Origin: Lycorma delicatula
Lineage: Eukaryota > Arthropoda > Insecta > Hemiptera > Fulgoridae
Assembly: GCF_047948215.1 (NCBI RefSeq)
Contig: NC_134465.1
Location: forward strand, 17,442,022 to 17,506,021
Direction of reading: 5' to 3'
Length of the DNA: 64,000 bases
The translations under genes and the position numbers were made by a program. The notes under the pieces are model-generated. The model had not been told where the DNA came from and did not search any database. It saw only the letters and a list, made by a program, of their open reading frames with translations. Positions 9,413-21,272 of the stretch are shown piece by piece. Numbering within the stretch: position 1 is the first letter of the stretch; each line of letters begins with the position of its first letter.

Positions 9413-10770
9413 TAATGGCTATTATACAGGAGAAAGCGATATGTGTACTATCATCAGAGGATCTGTTATTACGTTTTTAGGCTTTTTCGTTTAAAGTATG
9501 ACCGTGATTCTCCTGATAAAGATTTTATTAAAGGTTTCTATCACCAGTTTAAGGATACAGAAAGTATAGTACACGAAAACGGTGCTGACGACCTCCCGTC
9601 TCCGAGGAAGTTGCGGTTCGAGTAAGTGAAACTTTTCAGAAAAGGCCCGGGTAAATCAATTCGTCGTGCGCGTTTAGAACTGGGAATACCGAAATTAACA
9701 ATCGCGATGGTTCTGTACAAGCGCCAAAACTTCATCGTACAAAATTTAGTCGGGGCATGAAATTGATGATAACAATAAACCGTTACAGTTTTGCCGTGGA
9801 TATTCTTGATAAAGCGAACGAAGATAATGCGTTTTTAGAAAAAGTAATATCTAACGAAGCTATCTTCCGTGTTTCTGGTCGCATTAAACGAATTGTCGGA
9901 TTTGGAGTACCGCTAGCAATCTAGACATTTTATAGATATATGCAATAGCACAAATTTAACATCGGTAATCCAACAAGATAACACATCCTGACACGCCTTC
10001 CATCCCCTCCGTTCATAGCCCTGATTCGTTTTACCGAAGGTCGTATTTACCTACAACGCTCTAAACCTGATACATCACAGTTATCAATTTTGTCTCTGTC
10101 AAGATCCCACCGTTGCAAACATTTCCATCAGAGTATTTGTACTACCTACCATCTTCGAACGGCCTCTTACAACTCCGACCACCTACCGTAACTTACAATC
10201 CTCAACTATCCGATTAACCTATTGCGTAATCGTGATCCCCGCCGAACCCGATCTGTGGAATCTTCGGTGTCCTCTAACACCGAAGATTTCACACAAAACT
10301 CTTCTTATATCTAACTTCAATTAGATTATGCTCTCAGATGATTGAGTCTTTAAGCACCAAAAATCAGCAAAAAAAAAAGGTTGATCGCAACAACAATTTT
10401 GTCTGACAAATCAATTAAATTAAAATCCTTTCGATTTACTTAAAAATCAAGAAACAGATTCACAATTTAATAAGCCTTTAATGAAAACAAACCCTATCTC
10501 TGGTCCGCTTTCGGGAGCGAGGTCAATGCCTACACCCTCCCACACCGCAGCTCCATCAGAGAACTCTCCACACAAGACGGCGCGCCATCACAAGTGGTTC
10601 CATTACTGACTTTGTCAAAGACAAGGTGTACTCAACAAAGGTTGCCGACATCAACGAACTAAAAAGATGAATCAAAGGTGTAATTAATGGAAAAATTCCA
10701 GGTATTCTTCGTAATTTGTGGCGGGCGTGAAATTGAACATCGTGTAAACATTTTACGCGCCACAAAAGAT
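9413..10770 (+). pseudogene. IS630/Tc1/mariner-like transposase remnant, interrupted by a LINE tail
   Basis: N-terminal sequence typical of a helix-turn-helix transposase (SPDKDFIKGFYHQFKDTESI, then GPGKSIRRARLELGIPK) lies at about 9500-9710. Part of the catalytic domain follows at about 9775-9920: FAVDILDKANEDNAFLEKVI, then EAIFRVSGRIKR. The C-terminal part reappears at 10590-10790 (DFVKDKVYSTKVADINELKR, then IEHRVNILRATKDIHVEL). Between them lies a family-G LINE tail in minus orientation (about 9960-10560). Several frameshifts and stops make it non-functional. Similar transposases occur elsewhere in the window, but this looks like a separate subfamily. Confidence 0.75.
9960..10560 (-). mobile_element. 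LINE tail, family G, copy 1
   Basis: This repeat is shared with 49890-50580 and 60900-61650, all minus strand. The upstream end encodes a conserved short frame (DGAAVWEGVGIDLAPESG, about 10500-10560), followed by a non-coding tail of several hundred bases containing the ...CCTCTAACACCGAAG... segment. All copies lack the rest of the element, as expected for 5'-truncated LINE insertions. The LINE family could not be named. Confidence 0.65.
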
Positions 10771-10799
10771 ATTCATGTGGAACTTGTATGAAATTAATA

Positions 10800-11543
10800 A
10801 GCGAAACAAAACCGTTTAAAATGTTTTGTTCAACAATAAAACACGCATTGTTTTATTTTTTATTTTTAACATTTAAAATGCGCTGAATTTATGACGCACT
10901 GTATAACTTTTGATTTGCTAAATGTAAACTTCATGTTTGTTCCTATATGTTAAACAAAAAAAAAAATCTTGTGACAGATGATTTCTGGCAAAATATTACT
11001 TTTTCAGACTAAATTATATTTTACTTTTGAAATTAACGCGTTAATTGGTCTTATAAAATTTAAGTTAAAATATGATTATGAGTGATTCACGAAGAGTGTA
11101 ACAAATTTTCAGGATAAGTTCTATCGGTGAAAATAAAGAAAAAGATTCCCGGAAACTCTACGTTAACGAGTGTCGATAGATTTCGCACTGATTTCTGCGC
11201 CTTCGGTAAAATTAAATCAGACTTAATTCATAGGACGCAAATTAAGAAATAAATACTTATCCGCTTTATATTAAATCTTACCTGAAAATTTGAGAAAAGA
11301 TTCCAGAAGCGTAGTTTTTAAAAATACGGATAAAAAACAAAAATTGGGGTCGAAAAACAGGCTATCTTATTTTTGGCGTAAAATAACTTCCTTAAATGGG
11401 AAATAAACACGTAAACAAAACCTTGCAGTGAATTTGATTCTGAGCAAAACGGTACGAATAAACCCCTTAGAATCTAAACACAAACGTAAGAATTTTGAAG
11501 TTTATTAAAAACAAAAGGTATCAAAGTGTTGCAGATTTTAACT
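10800..11543. repeat. Dispersed AT-rich repeat, family J (part)
   Basis: About 11090-11510 resembles 18450-18960 and 30480-30900. Shared features include a GATTCCAG(A/C)... stretch, AAATTCGGTG/AAATTGGGGT..., and GTAATAAATGC...AATTTAATTCTGA. No coding potential is evident. The rest of the stretch shows no gene. Confidence 0.5.
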
Positions 11544-11558
11544 AGATGTTAAAATAAA

Positions 11559-11826
11559 TAAAAGTCGGAGGGGTATGCCCGGGGGCATACTCTGACCCCG
11601 ACTAGTGGTAGGAACGGGGAGGGTAGCCCTCCTGATGAGGGGCATCACGGCATCCAGAAGCGGAGGTCATCGTGCTTCAATAAACCAGGAGGGACTTCAA
11701 TGGGAATGTCCAATAGATAGACAATGCTGATGGGTGGCGGTTAGACATCGCCGCGTTACGTTAGGTCAACCAAGGCAACGTCTTCGTTACCCGTTGGTGG
11801 TGTGGTTAAAAAAAGGTTAAAAAGAA
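11559..11826 (+). mobile_element. 5'-truncated LINE insertion with 15-bp TSD
   Basis: A 268-bp GC-rich block in AT-rich surroundings, flanked by the perfect duplication AGATGTTAAAATAAA (11544-11558 and 11827-11841). It ends in an A-rich tail. One frame reads GTGRVALLMRGITASRSGGH... and QEGLQWECPIDRQC before a stop, suggesting the last codons of a LINE ORF plus 3' UTR. A hairpin (GTATGCCC/GGGCATAC) lies near its left end. The family is not identified; a SINE is the alternative. Confidence 0.8.
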
Positions 11827-11999
11827 AGATGTTAAAATAAAACAAAATTTGAATATTAAAAAACAAAAGAATTAAATATTTTAGAAAAATAACAAGTAGA
11901 AACAGAAACGATAAAACAAGCTTACAAACAAATAATTGCAAGAGTTGTTTAAATATTTATATGCTTCTTACCCGTTTAAAAAAGTTATTATACGCCAAA

Positions 12000-12340
12000 C
12001 GTAAAATAGTTGGACACCATCTTTTGTCTTTTACTTCTGATTTCTCGAAAACTAATAAAAATACAATTTTTGATCTATTTTTTTTTCAATTTTTCTCGTC
12101 AGATTTCATATAAAATCACTAAATTTATCCGTTAATTTGGGTCCAAGAATTAAGGCTTAATTTGATCGAAAGCGCACAAATCACGGTAAAATCTTTTGCC
12201 GACCAACACTCGCTAACGAAGCGTTTCGGAATTTATGTTTACATTAAATTTCCTCCTTTTTTATCAGTAGAAAATGTCCTCCAAGTCTGTTACATTCTTT
12301 GTGACACATGCTTATTTGTTGAATATAAACTAGTCATAAT
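12000..12340. repeat. Dispersed repeat, family J (other part)
   Basis: Matches 30170-30460: TTTCTCGAAAA...TATAAAATCACTAAATTTA...TTCGCTAACGAAGCGTTTC.... In the 30-kb copy this part and the 30480-30900 part are adjacent, so this is one family broken up here. Confidence 0.65.
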
Positions 12341-12699
12341 TTTAGTTAATAAAACATGAAGTTTTTCTCCTGAGGGAGTAATAAATTTATTGATTTACAC
12401 TGTTTGTCCCAATATTCCTTGTGGATGTGACAAATGTAAAGCACCTGGGATAAATGAGGCGCTAATTAGAAATATCTTTCTCTGAGATTAAGGATGTTAG
12501 CTCTATAGTGAATGAAGATTTAAAATTTCATCGGGCTTCCATGCTAATGTGTAATCTTTTACTAGTATTTGGCTCGATTAAAAAAATAACAGGAAACTTC
12601 TTCATTCCTCAGTCACTTAAGTAATAGAGATCAGATGTTTGTTAACTTAAGAACAATTAGAACATTTCAATGTCAAGTCGTTATAATCTTTTTGTTTGG

Positions 12700-12790
12700 T
12701 TTAGAGAAAAATGCCATGCCTGGAAGGGATTCGAACCCAGAACCATATGGATGTGAGAGTACCAGTCCGCCATGGAGGTCGGTGGAACTT
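12700..12790 (-). mobile_element. tRNA-derived SINE family D, fragment
   Basis: On the minus strand this reads as a degenerate tRNA head with B box GGGTTCGAATCCC, followed by GGCATTTTTC. It matches copies at 51340, 53688, 61935, 62735 and 63280. It is not a functional tRNA. Confidence 0.75.
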
Positions 12791-13644
12791 ATATTGTATA
12801 TAAGTCGAGGGGCGTCGTTAACGCCCTCCCTCTGGCAAGTATGCCAACTTGATGGCGAGGGGGCGACGCTGCCTCTATAATCTTTAATATAGGGGTTTTC
12901 GACACCTTCCGTACCTTCAAATCTATTTTATTAAATAAATAAGAATGATTTTGGATATATGAATTTACTGTGTTTTAAGAATCCTGAATAAAAATTTAAT
13001 TTTATGCGCAACACAGTTTTTCGATTAGCATTCTTTTTTTTATTGGAGCGCATCAAAATCCCTCAGTAACTACTCAAAAAATTGTCAGACTTCAGAAGTG
13101 GTCCGACTGAGATCAGCTGATACTGATCGATTAAGAACGACTCAGGAATGACGCAAACAATTTACATCAAATTTTAACATGCATATCTAAATTTCAATAA
13201 AACTGATGTAGTTGGAAATTTTTGAGCACGGAATTTTATACTTAGGCATAAATATAACCCGTCCAATATTTTTCATGATTTATTTAATATTTATATTGAA
13301 CACTGCTGACGCATACAACCGTGCTTTATCAAAACAGAAATTTGTATCAGAGTTTATTTTCAAAATTGTGATCGTTCTTTTTTTTAAATAGTTTATTTTG
13401 GAGCAACTATGATTTTATCTACATGAAACTCTACGGACAATTTCATCTTCAGTTCTACCCAAAAAATAAAATCAAAACAAACTCTGTCAAGCATAAACGT
13501 TTATTCAATCATTTTCCTTCCAGATAGTAGTTACATTTTTATTTCAATAAAAGATCATTTTTATTAACTCCACATACATCTTCATGAAATTTTCCAAAGA
13601 GTTCCATGTTGATAAACTCATACTTGCTCCAAAATATGTTTTTT
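12791..13644. other. AT-rich stretch with a family-K repeat
   Basis: No gene seen. About 13070-13260 resembles 29530-29710 (shared CATATCTAAATTTCA(A/G)T(A/G)AAA and ...TTTATAC(T/A)TAGGC...). A GC-rich patch at 12800-12880 has the hairpin-like GAGGGGCGTC/GACGCCCCTC style but no recognised identity. Confidence 0.45.
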
Positions 13645-14580
13645 ACTTCCTTGTACGAAGTAAAGAAAGTATTGAAATCGCGAAAATTTCGGTTTTCATA
13701 TTTCAACAGAAATATCCATTTTCATCATCCCTAATTCATTTTGACTAGTTTCGACGTTACATATGTATCTCGTATGACTCAAAAACGATTAGCCGTAGGA
13801 TATTGAAATTTTGAGTTTAGGACTGTTGTAACATGTAGTTGTGCACCTCCTCTTTTGATTGCAATCGACTGGACAAAAAGTGTCAAAAAAAAGACCAAAA
13901 TCCAAAAAAATGAATTTTGGACTTTTTATTAACTGCAGTAATAATCCCAATCGGGAACTTTTACGATACATCATAAATGGTACTCATTTTCATCGGTTAC
14001 AGTTATAGCCAAATAAAATTTAAATTAATGAAATATTTGGATCTTACAAGGGAAGGCACATCGGTTCAAATCCGACTTCATTTCCTTTTTTTTTAACTTT
14101 TTTTAATTTAAATATATCGATTTATTAATAATTATTAACCTCTGATTGTAAAAAAAAATTAACAATAAATAATAATTCAATAATTACAATAAAAAAAAAA
14201 AATCAGAAGTTATCAGTGAAATAAAATTTTACTTACTTTTCATTTTAATTCAAAAAATTTTACAATCAGAGGTTAACAATTATAAATAAATCAATATATT
14301 TAAATTTAAAAAAATGTATATGAAGTCGGATTCGAACGGATGTGTGCATGGTTATGGATCCCAAGCGTTCTCACTTACACCACATATCTACTTGAGCGAC
14401 ATGAAACAAGATTAATATATAAACTAATAATTAAGCTATTCCATTTAGTGAACTCCTGCGTACTGATTAAATAAAGTATAAGTTTATGTGAAATGCAGCA
14501 AAAAATGTGTATACGTAATTTAATAGGCGTACAAGAAGGTCTTGTAGTGTCCACATCAGATTATTTTCTTTTTTGTGAAA
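13645..14580 (+). repeat. Dispersed repeat family C, copy 1
   Basis: It begins at CTTCCTTGTACGAAGTAAAG and includes GGTTCAAATCCGACTTCAT at about 14060-14080, which matches the pol III B-box consensus GGTTCRANTCC. An AT-rich body and a terminal part (GTGTATACGTAATTTAATAG...GTCCACATCAGAT) follow. A second, inverted part (about 14250-14400) carries another tRNA-like head on the minus strand. Other copies are at 27625, 37615, 46020 (minus) and 63520 (minus). This is probably a SINE-related or composite non-autonomous element. Confidence 0.75.
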
Positions 14581-15530
14581 TAACATGATTAATTTTGAAA
14601 ATAAATTCGGAGACAAATTTCTGTATTAAAAAAGCGTGGTTGGATGCGTGAACAATTTTAAATTTATGATTCATTAGTTTTCAATATATTCATGATTAAA
14701 TAAATCATGAAAATTTCTATAATCATATATCCAGAAATGATTAGTTTTCCATTTGTCGTTTTTTTTTTTTTGAGAATATAAATTTACATCAGAAGAACGT
14801 ATTGAGATATATTAATAATAAAAAAAGGATGTGTGCTTAAGAACGCATGGCCGAAGTGAAAACTTATATAGGATCGCAATGGTTTCGAATTAATATGTAT
14901 TACAAGTAGCATATAATGTTAACATTCAACAGCCACTTTAACCTTTCACTTCTAGAACCAATTTGAAGTACAATTAGAATGTGTGTTTTCCACGATTATC
15001 CCCTTTTTGTAGTTAAATTTTCACTTTGAAAGAGTAGATTTACTGCAAAATACTTAGTAAAACACGGGTTTGAGATGCCCCCAAAATAACAACAAAGAAA
15101 TAGGCTATTTAACGTCCACGTCTCTTTTCACAGGTTTATTCGTATACATTAAACAGCTACTTTCAATGATGAATGTGTTCAAATGTTGAAACAGTTGATT
15201 TACTGAAAAATTCATAGTAAAACATATGTTTTAACTGCAAACAGCACGATTAATTTTAAATTTATTATTTAAAATATACAATGATCATTATTTACGATTC
15301 AAACTTCAAAATTATTGTTGGTTTTATAATCTAACAGCTACTTGGTTAACACTGTAAATTTATAATGATGTTCTGTGTCAATCAATCATCATTACTTTCA
15401 GCGAAAGCGGATTTTGTGGATTTTTAATCTTTTATAGTTGTGATAGCTAATTATTTAACTGATGTTATTTTATTTATATTTTACATAAGAAACGGGATTT
15501 CTCAGACATATCTTTCGTTAAATAAAAAAA
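14580..15530. other. AT-rich stretch, no gene seen
   Basis: No long frame, no recognised repeat. Confidence 0.4.
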
Positions 15531-15533
15531 GGG

Positions 15534-15669
15534 CGTATCTCGAAAACGGTGCGTCCTAGGGCATTTTTAACACGATTTTGAAAGGATTAGTCATAGAAGG
15601 GGTGCTTTGCGATCATCCGGAACGAAAGGTTTTACTCCGATGCGTTTAGCGGCCACCGTTCTCGAGATA
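15534..15669. repeat. Inverted repeat, 16-bp arms
   Basis: GTATCTCGAAAACGGT (about 15535-15550) and ACCGTTCTCGAGATAC (about 15655-15670) are inverted repeats with one mismatch, about 105 bp apart. Possibly ends of a small unrecognised element; no TSD was found. Confidence 0.5.
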
Positions 15670-16489
15670 CTAGCACGAGCGAAATTCGCCTCCACAGAAT
15701 TGCAGGACCAAAATATTATATATTACACTTACACTGAATTGAAACAATTATTATTTTTTTTTTTTATTAATTTGAGCGATAGAGAAAGAATCATTGTGAA
15801 TCACCGGCAGATTTTCTCCCACCTCCCATCCTCTGTTACTACTACATATTCTACATCTTCATACTATACACTCATATATGCGTATATATATTCTCGCTCT
15901 ACGCCTTTTTTTCTTTCATATATATGCTTAGCGTCTTGCGTTACGTTACAGATTTTGATTACAAGTCAGCGATTTTTTCCCCCATGTAATTCGTATGTAC
16001 AAAAAATTCTGATGCAACGCTCCTAGAGAAGTTTTCACTTCAAAATTATGTATACAATATATTTAAACCTACATTTTCACTGGGAAAAATTATTGGAAAA
16101 CCTTTCGTATAAGAATTTCAAAATGGCGGCAATATTAATTTTTTTTTATTAATATCTGTGTAGTTTTCTTTTTGAATTTTGTTTTATTAAAATAAAATAA
16201 AATCTTAAGTATTATAATATAATTCAAAATGTCACTTCTTTTGTTTAAATACGATTAAAAATAACCAAGTTTTATCAAAAATTGTTATCATGAATAATTT
16301 TGAATTACGAGCCAGCTTTTATTTCTCCATAAAGTATATATAATTTTTTCAGATATCGAATGTTAGATAGACAATACGTTTTATTGTGTAAAACAACCTT
16401 ATTAATTACTAGATTGCAAACACTGAACTTAATAAAAGTGTTTTATGCATGTTATTGCTTTGCAAACAAAGAGATTAAAAGTGAGTTTA

Positions 16490-16800
16490 CACGTGCTCAA
16501 AGTATCCACCACTTGAGAGCTGAAGATTTCTGTTTATAGAAAGTCGCACCCTTTTAAATACCTACATTTTATTTCGAATGTTTTCATACGCACAAAAAAA
16601 TACGTTGCCGTTCATTACCAACAGATATTGAATACATTAATATTTTCATATGATCCCACAAGTAAAAGTCAATGGTGTTAAGATCACAAGAAGAAACTGA
16701 CAATAATATTGGCCATCCTCTCTATAAACATTTCCGCTGTGTGTGCTACTGTTCAGTGAAGTATACATGTACAACTCAATCGCGCAAAACTTTCTAATAT
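16490..16800 (-). pseudogene. IS630/mariner-like transposase, C-terminal remnant
   Basis: The minus strand reads CDLNTIDFYLWDHMKILMYS, matching the ...SPDLNPLDFFLWGHLKSLVY type of DDE transposase. It continues through a degenerate tail ending in SGGYFEHV, where relatives end with ...NGGHFEHL. Catalytic residues upstream are missing and the frame is broken. Same broad family as 19550-20400. Confidence 0.65.
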
Positions 16801-16914
16801 TTCCCAACATCTGATTGTAGGAACTTAACCGTACAATCTACAATCAACTTTTTTATTTTTGTTAACCAGTCAGATCACATTTCGAGACGCTGGATATTGA
16901 CCCTCATTTTTTTT

Positions 16915-17945
16915 GTCTTCAGTCATTCGACTGGATTGATACAGCTCTCCAAGATTCCCCATCTAGAGCCAGTCGTTTCATTTCGGTATACCTCGTACAT
17001 CCTACATCCCTGACAATTTGTTTTACATATTCCAAACGTTGCCTATCTGCACAATTTTCACCTTCTACCTGTCCCTCCAATATTAAAGCGACTATTCCAG
17101 GATGCTTTAATATAGTTAAAAGAAGCAGAAGTTTAATATAAGGAAGTTTAATATAGCTAAAATATAGTTAAAAGAAGAGACAGACTTGTATGTGGCCTAC
17201 AAGTCTGTCTCTTCTTTTAACTATATTTTTCCAAATGCTTATTTCTTCATCGATTTGCCGCAACATGTCTTCATTTGTCACATTATCCACCCGTCTGATT
17301 TTTAACATTCTCTTATAGACCGGATATAAAAAGCTTCTCATCTTCTCTTCTCAGGTACTCCGATCGTCCAAGTTTCACTTTCATATAAAGTTACGCTCCG
17401 AACATATACTTTTAAAAATCTTTTTCTGGCGTTTAAATTAATTTTTGATGTAAGCAAATTATATTTCTGACTGAAAGCTTGTTTCGCCTGTGCTATTCGG
17501 CATTTTATATCGCGCCTGCTTCGTCCATCTTTAGTAATTCTACTTCCCAAATAACAAAATTCTTCTACCTCCGTAATCTTTTCTCCTCCTATTTTCACAT
17601 TCAGTGGTCCATCTTTGTTATTTCTACTACATTTCATTACTTCTGTTTTGTTCTTGTTTATTTTCACGCAGTAGTTCTTGCGTAGAACTTTATCCGTGTT
17701 ATTCTTTGTTCCTTCTAAATATTTTTTACTCTCGGCTAGAATTACTATATCATCAGCAAATCCTAGTATCTTTGTCATTTCACCTTGCACTGTTACTCCG
17801 GATGTTAATATCATTAACCGCTAGTTCTATGTAAAGATTAAAAAGTAACGGGATAGGGAACATCCTTGTCGGACTCCATTTTTATTACGGCTTCTCTCTT
17901 GTGTTCTTCGACTATTACTGTTGCAGTTTGGTTCCTGTAAATGTT
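16915..17945 (-). pseudogene. RTE-like LINE, reverse-transcriptase fragment with internal foldback
   Basis: Minus-strand relative of 7905-8534, but longer at the 5' side. It includes the palm motif FADDIVILAE (about 17735-17765) and a degenerate QGC-type motif upstream (about 17840-17885). The frame is open at 17338-17814, ending in the CYLGSRITKDGRSRRDIKCR and KRFLKVYVRSVTLYESETWT region. The 3' part (16915-17335) is broken by an inserted inverted duplication at 17159-17229. The catalytic Asp pair is present but the protein is truncated and non-functional. Confidence 0.85.
17159..17229. repeat. Perfect 32-bp inverted repeat, 7-nt loop
   Basis: 17159-17190 is the exact reverse complement of 17198-17229; the loop is TGTGGCC. 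One arm is normal RTE-like sequence (compare 8310-8335) and the other is an inverted duplicate. Related debris (TATAGTTAAAAGAAG) repeats at 17110-17160. This is typical of template switching rather than transposon ends. Confidence 0.95.
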
Positions 17946-18450
17946 AACAATTGTTATTTTTGTACACTAATAGGACAGGATTTTCTTTTTCTCAGAAATT
18001 TACATACAGAAAACGAGATTGATATCACTGAAAACACTAATGTCCTCTACCGGCCAATTTTAAGATTATTAATCTCTTAAAGGGTTCCAGGTGTTTAATA
18101 AATAATCAAGTTGAAGGAAAATGTCGTTTATCCGAGACGATTTCTTTGTTCGCAACATTTACATTAAAATGAAGCGAATTCATACGAAAGTAATACCATT
18201 ATGCCTAATAAAAACTAAATCAAAATATTCTAACTTTAAATAATTAAATTCTGTTCTCTCTTTATGGAAAAGTTGAAAGTTTGAAACAATTATTTAATAA
18301 ACAATATACTATGACTTATATAAAAAAAGAAGTAATTTATGGATCTCTAACAATCCAATTTTAATGAAGTTATTGTTGTTCAAAATACTTTCTTGATTAC
18401 ATAAATGTCGTTTTTCTCGAAAACCTAAAAGAAAATTCTAGTTAGTTTTC
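17946..18450. other. AT-rich stretch, no gene seen
   Basis: No recognised feature. Confidence 0.4.
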
Positions 18451-18960
18451 TAACCGTTGAAGATATCTATCGGGATCTTTTCGGATCAATTAGAGTATCT
18501 TACGAAGAAATGGAGAAACGTTAAGACATATTCTACTGATGAAAATAATGAAAACAAAATTTCATATCAAAAAGATGTAGAAATGATTTGTTTTGAAGTT
18601 AAGGTTAGCGAAACATTTCGACGTGATTCCAGCTTTTCTAATAAGAAGTCCTACTGTAATTTTTGGGAACCAAATTAAGGAGTAAAGTTGGTGGGTTTTT
18701 ATGTAATTTAAGCTGGGAAATAGAATAAAACAGGTTCCAGAACTGTATTTCCAATAGTTTTTAAGATATCCGACGTAAAACACAAAATTCGGTGTCCTAA
18801 ACAAGTTTTTTTTTAGGTTTTTAGCACTACAGCTTTGTTAAACGAATAATAAATGCAGAACATTTAGCCACAATACTTGTAGAGAATTTAATTCTGAGAA
18901 AAGTAATTAAAGACAGCCAAATAAATGAAAACATTTAAAAATTTGTTTTTGCTGAAGCAA
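18450..18960. repeat. Dispersed repeat family J, copy 2
   Basis: Resembles 30480-30900 and 11090-11510, including ATAAAACAGGTTCCAGAACTG and GTAATAAATGC-like blocks. No coding potential. Confidence 0.6.
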
Positions 18961-19013
18961 AACAAAAAGAAAAATAGACAGAAAATAGATTTATTCATCC
19001 TGTACCTAATAAA

Positions 19014-19410
19014 TAGAGACCGGATTATATGCATTTGCATATTAAGCCCGCACTCACCGGTTATTACATATTTTCCTTAAAATCTTGTGATGATGCATAT
19101 TTTCGTTATATTTACAATATTTTTCGGTAAGGTAAATTGTTAATAAATGAAATCTAACGTTGTAACCGGTCAAAATTATTAGCTGTACGGCTCTTAGCAG
19201 TCGCGGAACAGTACCTCTGATCGTTTATGTTTGCAAAAGTAACAAAATGTTAAATAATTGTTAATTATCGATATGTTATTCAACTACTTACTAAAAAGAT
19301 TTGTATTTTTTTATTATTTAAAGTTGCATATTTTGACGCTTTTCATGCATATTTTGAGCATTTTTCACGCATATTTCAAGCTTTTTATGTCGCATATAAT
19401 CCGGTCTCTA
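19014..19410. mobile_element. 397-bp MITE with 19-bp perfect TIRs and 8-bp TSD
   Basis: The left TIR TAGAGACCGGATTATATGC (19014-19032) has its exact reverse complement at 19392-19410. CTAATAAA directly repeats on both sides (19006-19013 and 19411-19418). The interior is AT-rich with GCATATTTT-like repeats and no ORF. An 8-bp TSD with such TIRs fits a hAT-type non-autonomous element. The perfect ends suggest a recent insertion. Confidence 0.93.
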
Positions 19411-19549
19411 CTAATAAACATTATTCTTAGTATAGCAAAACAAAAAAAAAAAAAATACATGAAACGATAAACAGTAACAGCATAACAAACCTAACTTAGA
19501 GTAATTTCTTCGAAATTCCCTCTTTCACAATTTACACAGTACTCTGGCC

Positions 19550-20400
19550 GACGTGAAATATTTCCAGTGGCTTTCCGTATAAATACAGCAGCATTTCGTA
19601 CTTTCATGAGTAATACGTTTTTAATATTAACTTATTGTCGGTATACTGGCCCCGAATGAAGCAATCTAGTGGCATTAAGTCGGACGATCGCGGCGACCAG
19701 ATTGTTCCACTACGTCCAGTCAAGTTTAAGAAATTAATTTAAGACGTTCGAGTGATTTTTAGCTATTAAAGAATAATGTGGAGTTGCACCATCGCGTTGA
19801 AAAATCATAAGCAATCTGTCCTTGTAAAGGTATTATAATGCCGCACCAAATAATGTGAAATCTATGTTGAAAACTAATGTCCACAGTAGTATGTTGATTG
19901 TCTTCGCTCCATAAACGACTATTTCTAGAATTGAAGACACCGTTTCTCATAAAAGCGGCTTCATTAGTAAAAGTAAATAGAATTAAAATAGATAAAATAG
20001 AATTACCTAATCGGTATGACGAGAAGCTAACGACAGAAGTTTATTCGCCAGAGGTAATCGATTGGCCGCAAATTTTGAACTACTGCAGGCGGAGGGGATA
20101 AAGATTTTCGTTACGTATAACGGAAACGTTACGTAGAACCGCAATTTGTTTTTTAACTAAGCAGTGCGTCATGAAATTCCCATCCTACTAGTGTAGCATC
20201 GGTGGTTCAGTTGGAAGAACGCCCACCTAAATTAGCGCCTGCGTTACGCTGAATACGTTAAATCGCACAATGTTCATCATTAACAGGATCATTTACTTGG
20301 CGTTCAATGCAAAACGAACACGTTGGAAACGATCTTTTTGTTCGTAAATGCCGATACGAATGTTTATTAGAGGTTCAGAAAGAATAATACGATTTTCTGT
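19550..20400 (-). pseudogene. IS630/Tc1/mariner-like transposase remnant
   Basis: The minus strand contains a catalytic-region signature, FTNEAAFMRNGVFNSRNSRL followed by WSEDN, at about 19825-19975. Relatives read FTDEA.F.RNGVFN..N.H.W..ENPH. WSPRSSDLMPLDCFIRG follows at about 19645-19700, where relatives read WPARSPDLNPLDFFLWG. The 5' part (20140-20400) retains a degenerate helix-turn-helix region. Multiple stops and a deletion of the middle catalytic segment make it inactive. Confidence 0.75.
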
Positions 20401-20583
20401 CTATTTTTCGTCTGTCCTGCTTCAATAAAGACCCGATTTTTAAACGTTTTTCAATAATTTTCTCAGAATTAAAATCTCTACAACCTTTGTTACTAAATCA
20501 TCCGCATTTATTAGTCATTTAATCAGTTGGGGTCGCATAGAGGCACTGTGGAACTCCAGAACTCCCTATTTCCACTTGATATT

Positions 20584-20888
20584 TCCTTCTCTTTCTTTTT
20601 TCCTGTTTAGCCTCCGGTAACTACCGTTTAGATAATTCTTCAGAGGATGAATGAGGATGATATGTATGAGTGTAAATGAAGTGTAGTCTTGTACATTCTC
20701 AGTTCGACCGTTCCTGAGATGTGTGGTTAATTGAAACCCAACCGCCAAAGAACACCGGTATCCACGATCTAGTATTCAAATCCGTGTAAAAATAACTGGC
20801 TTTACTAAGACTTGAACGCTGTAACTCTCGACTTGCAAATCAGCTGATTTGGGAAGACGCGTTAACCACTATACCAACCCGATGGGTT
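20584..20888 (-). mobile_element. tRNA-derived SINE family E, full length
   Basis: On the minus strand it starts with a tRNA-like head: A-box region GGTTGGTATAGTGGTTAACG and B-box-like GCGTTCAAGTC. A body with GGATTTGAATACTAGATCG follows, then the tail CCTCTGAAG...GGAGGCTAAACAGG and a purine-rich end. The duplication ACTTGATATT lies at 20574-20583 and 20889-20898. It inserted into hAT copy 2. A pol III promoter is likely; no protein is encoded. Confidence 0.92.
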
Positions 20889-21272
20889 ACTTGATATTAT
20901 CGATAATATTTAATATAACGAGTTCTTTTTCCTTTAACTTTTTCTTTATACTTGTGCAAAATATAATATTTAAGCTTAATGTCTGTAGCCATCCCCCGGT
21001 TTATGAAAAAGATACAAAACGTTTCGTACGGAACTGTGCGTTTTACAGTTCCACCGGCGTGGTGTTTGGCTGTTGTGCGCAGGCGCACATAGGAAGCTGC
21101 ACGCGAGGCTGCGAGGGAGAGAGAGAGCACTGTCGCTCTCGCAGTGCCGACCCTGGCGTGCTGGTGGAAGGTAGTTTTTTTTTACTCCGCGTGTGTACGG
21201 AACGTTCCTTGTTCGTTCCCTTTTCTAGTTTAGTCGGTGGATGGAATACGAAAACGGTTTATTTGTTTTTTC

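Noticed and set aside
15607..16026. 139-codon frame
   Set aside because: Low-complexity composition, no motif, and overlap with an inverted-repeat region.
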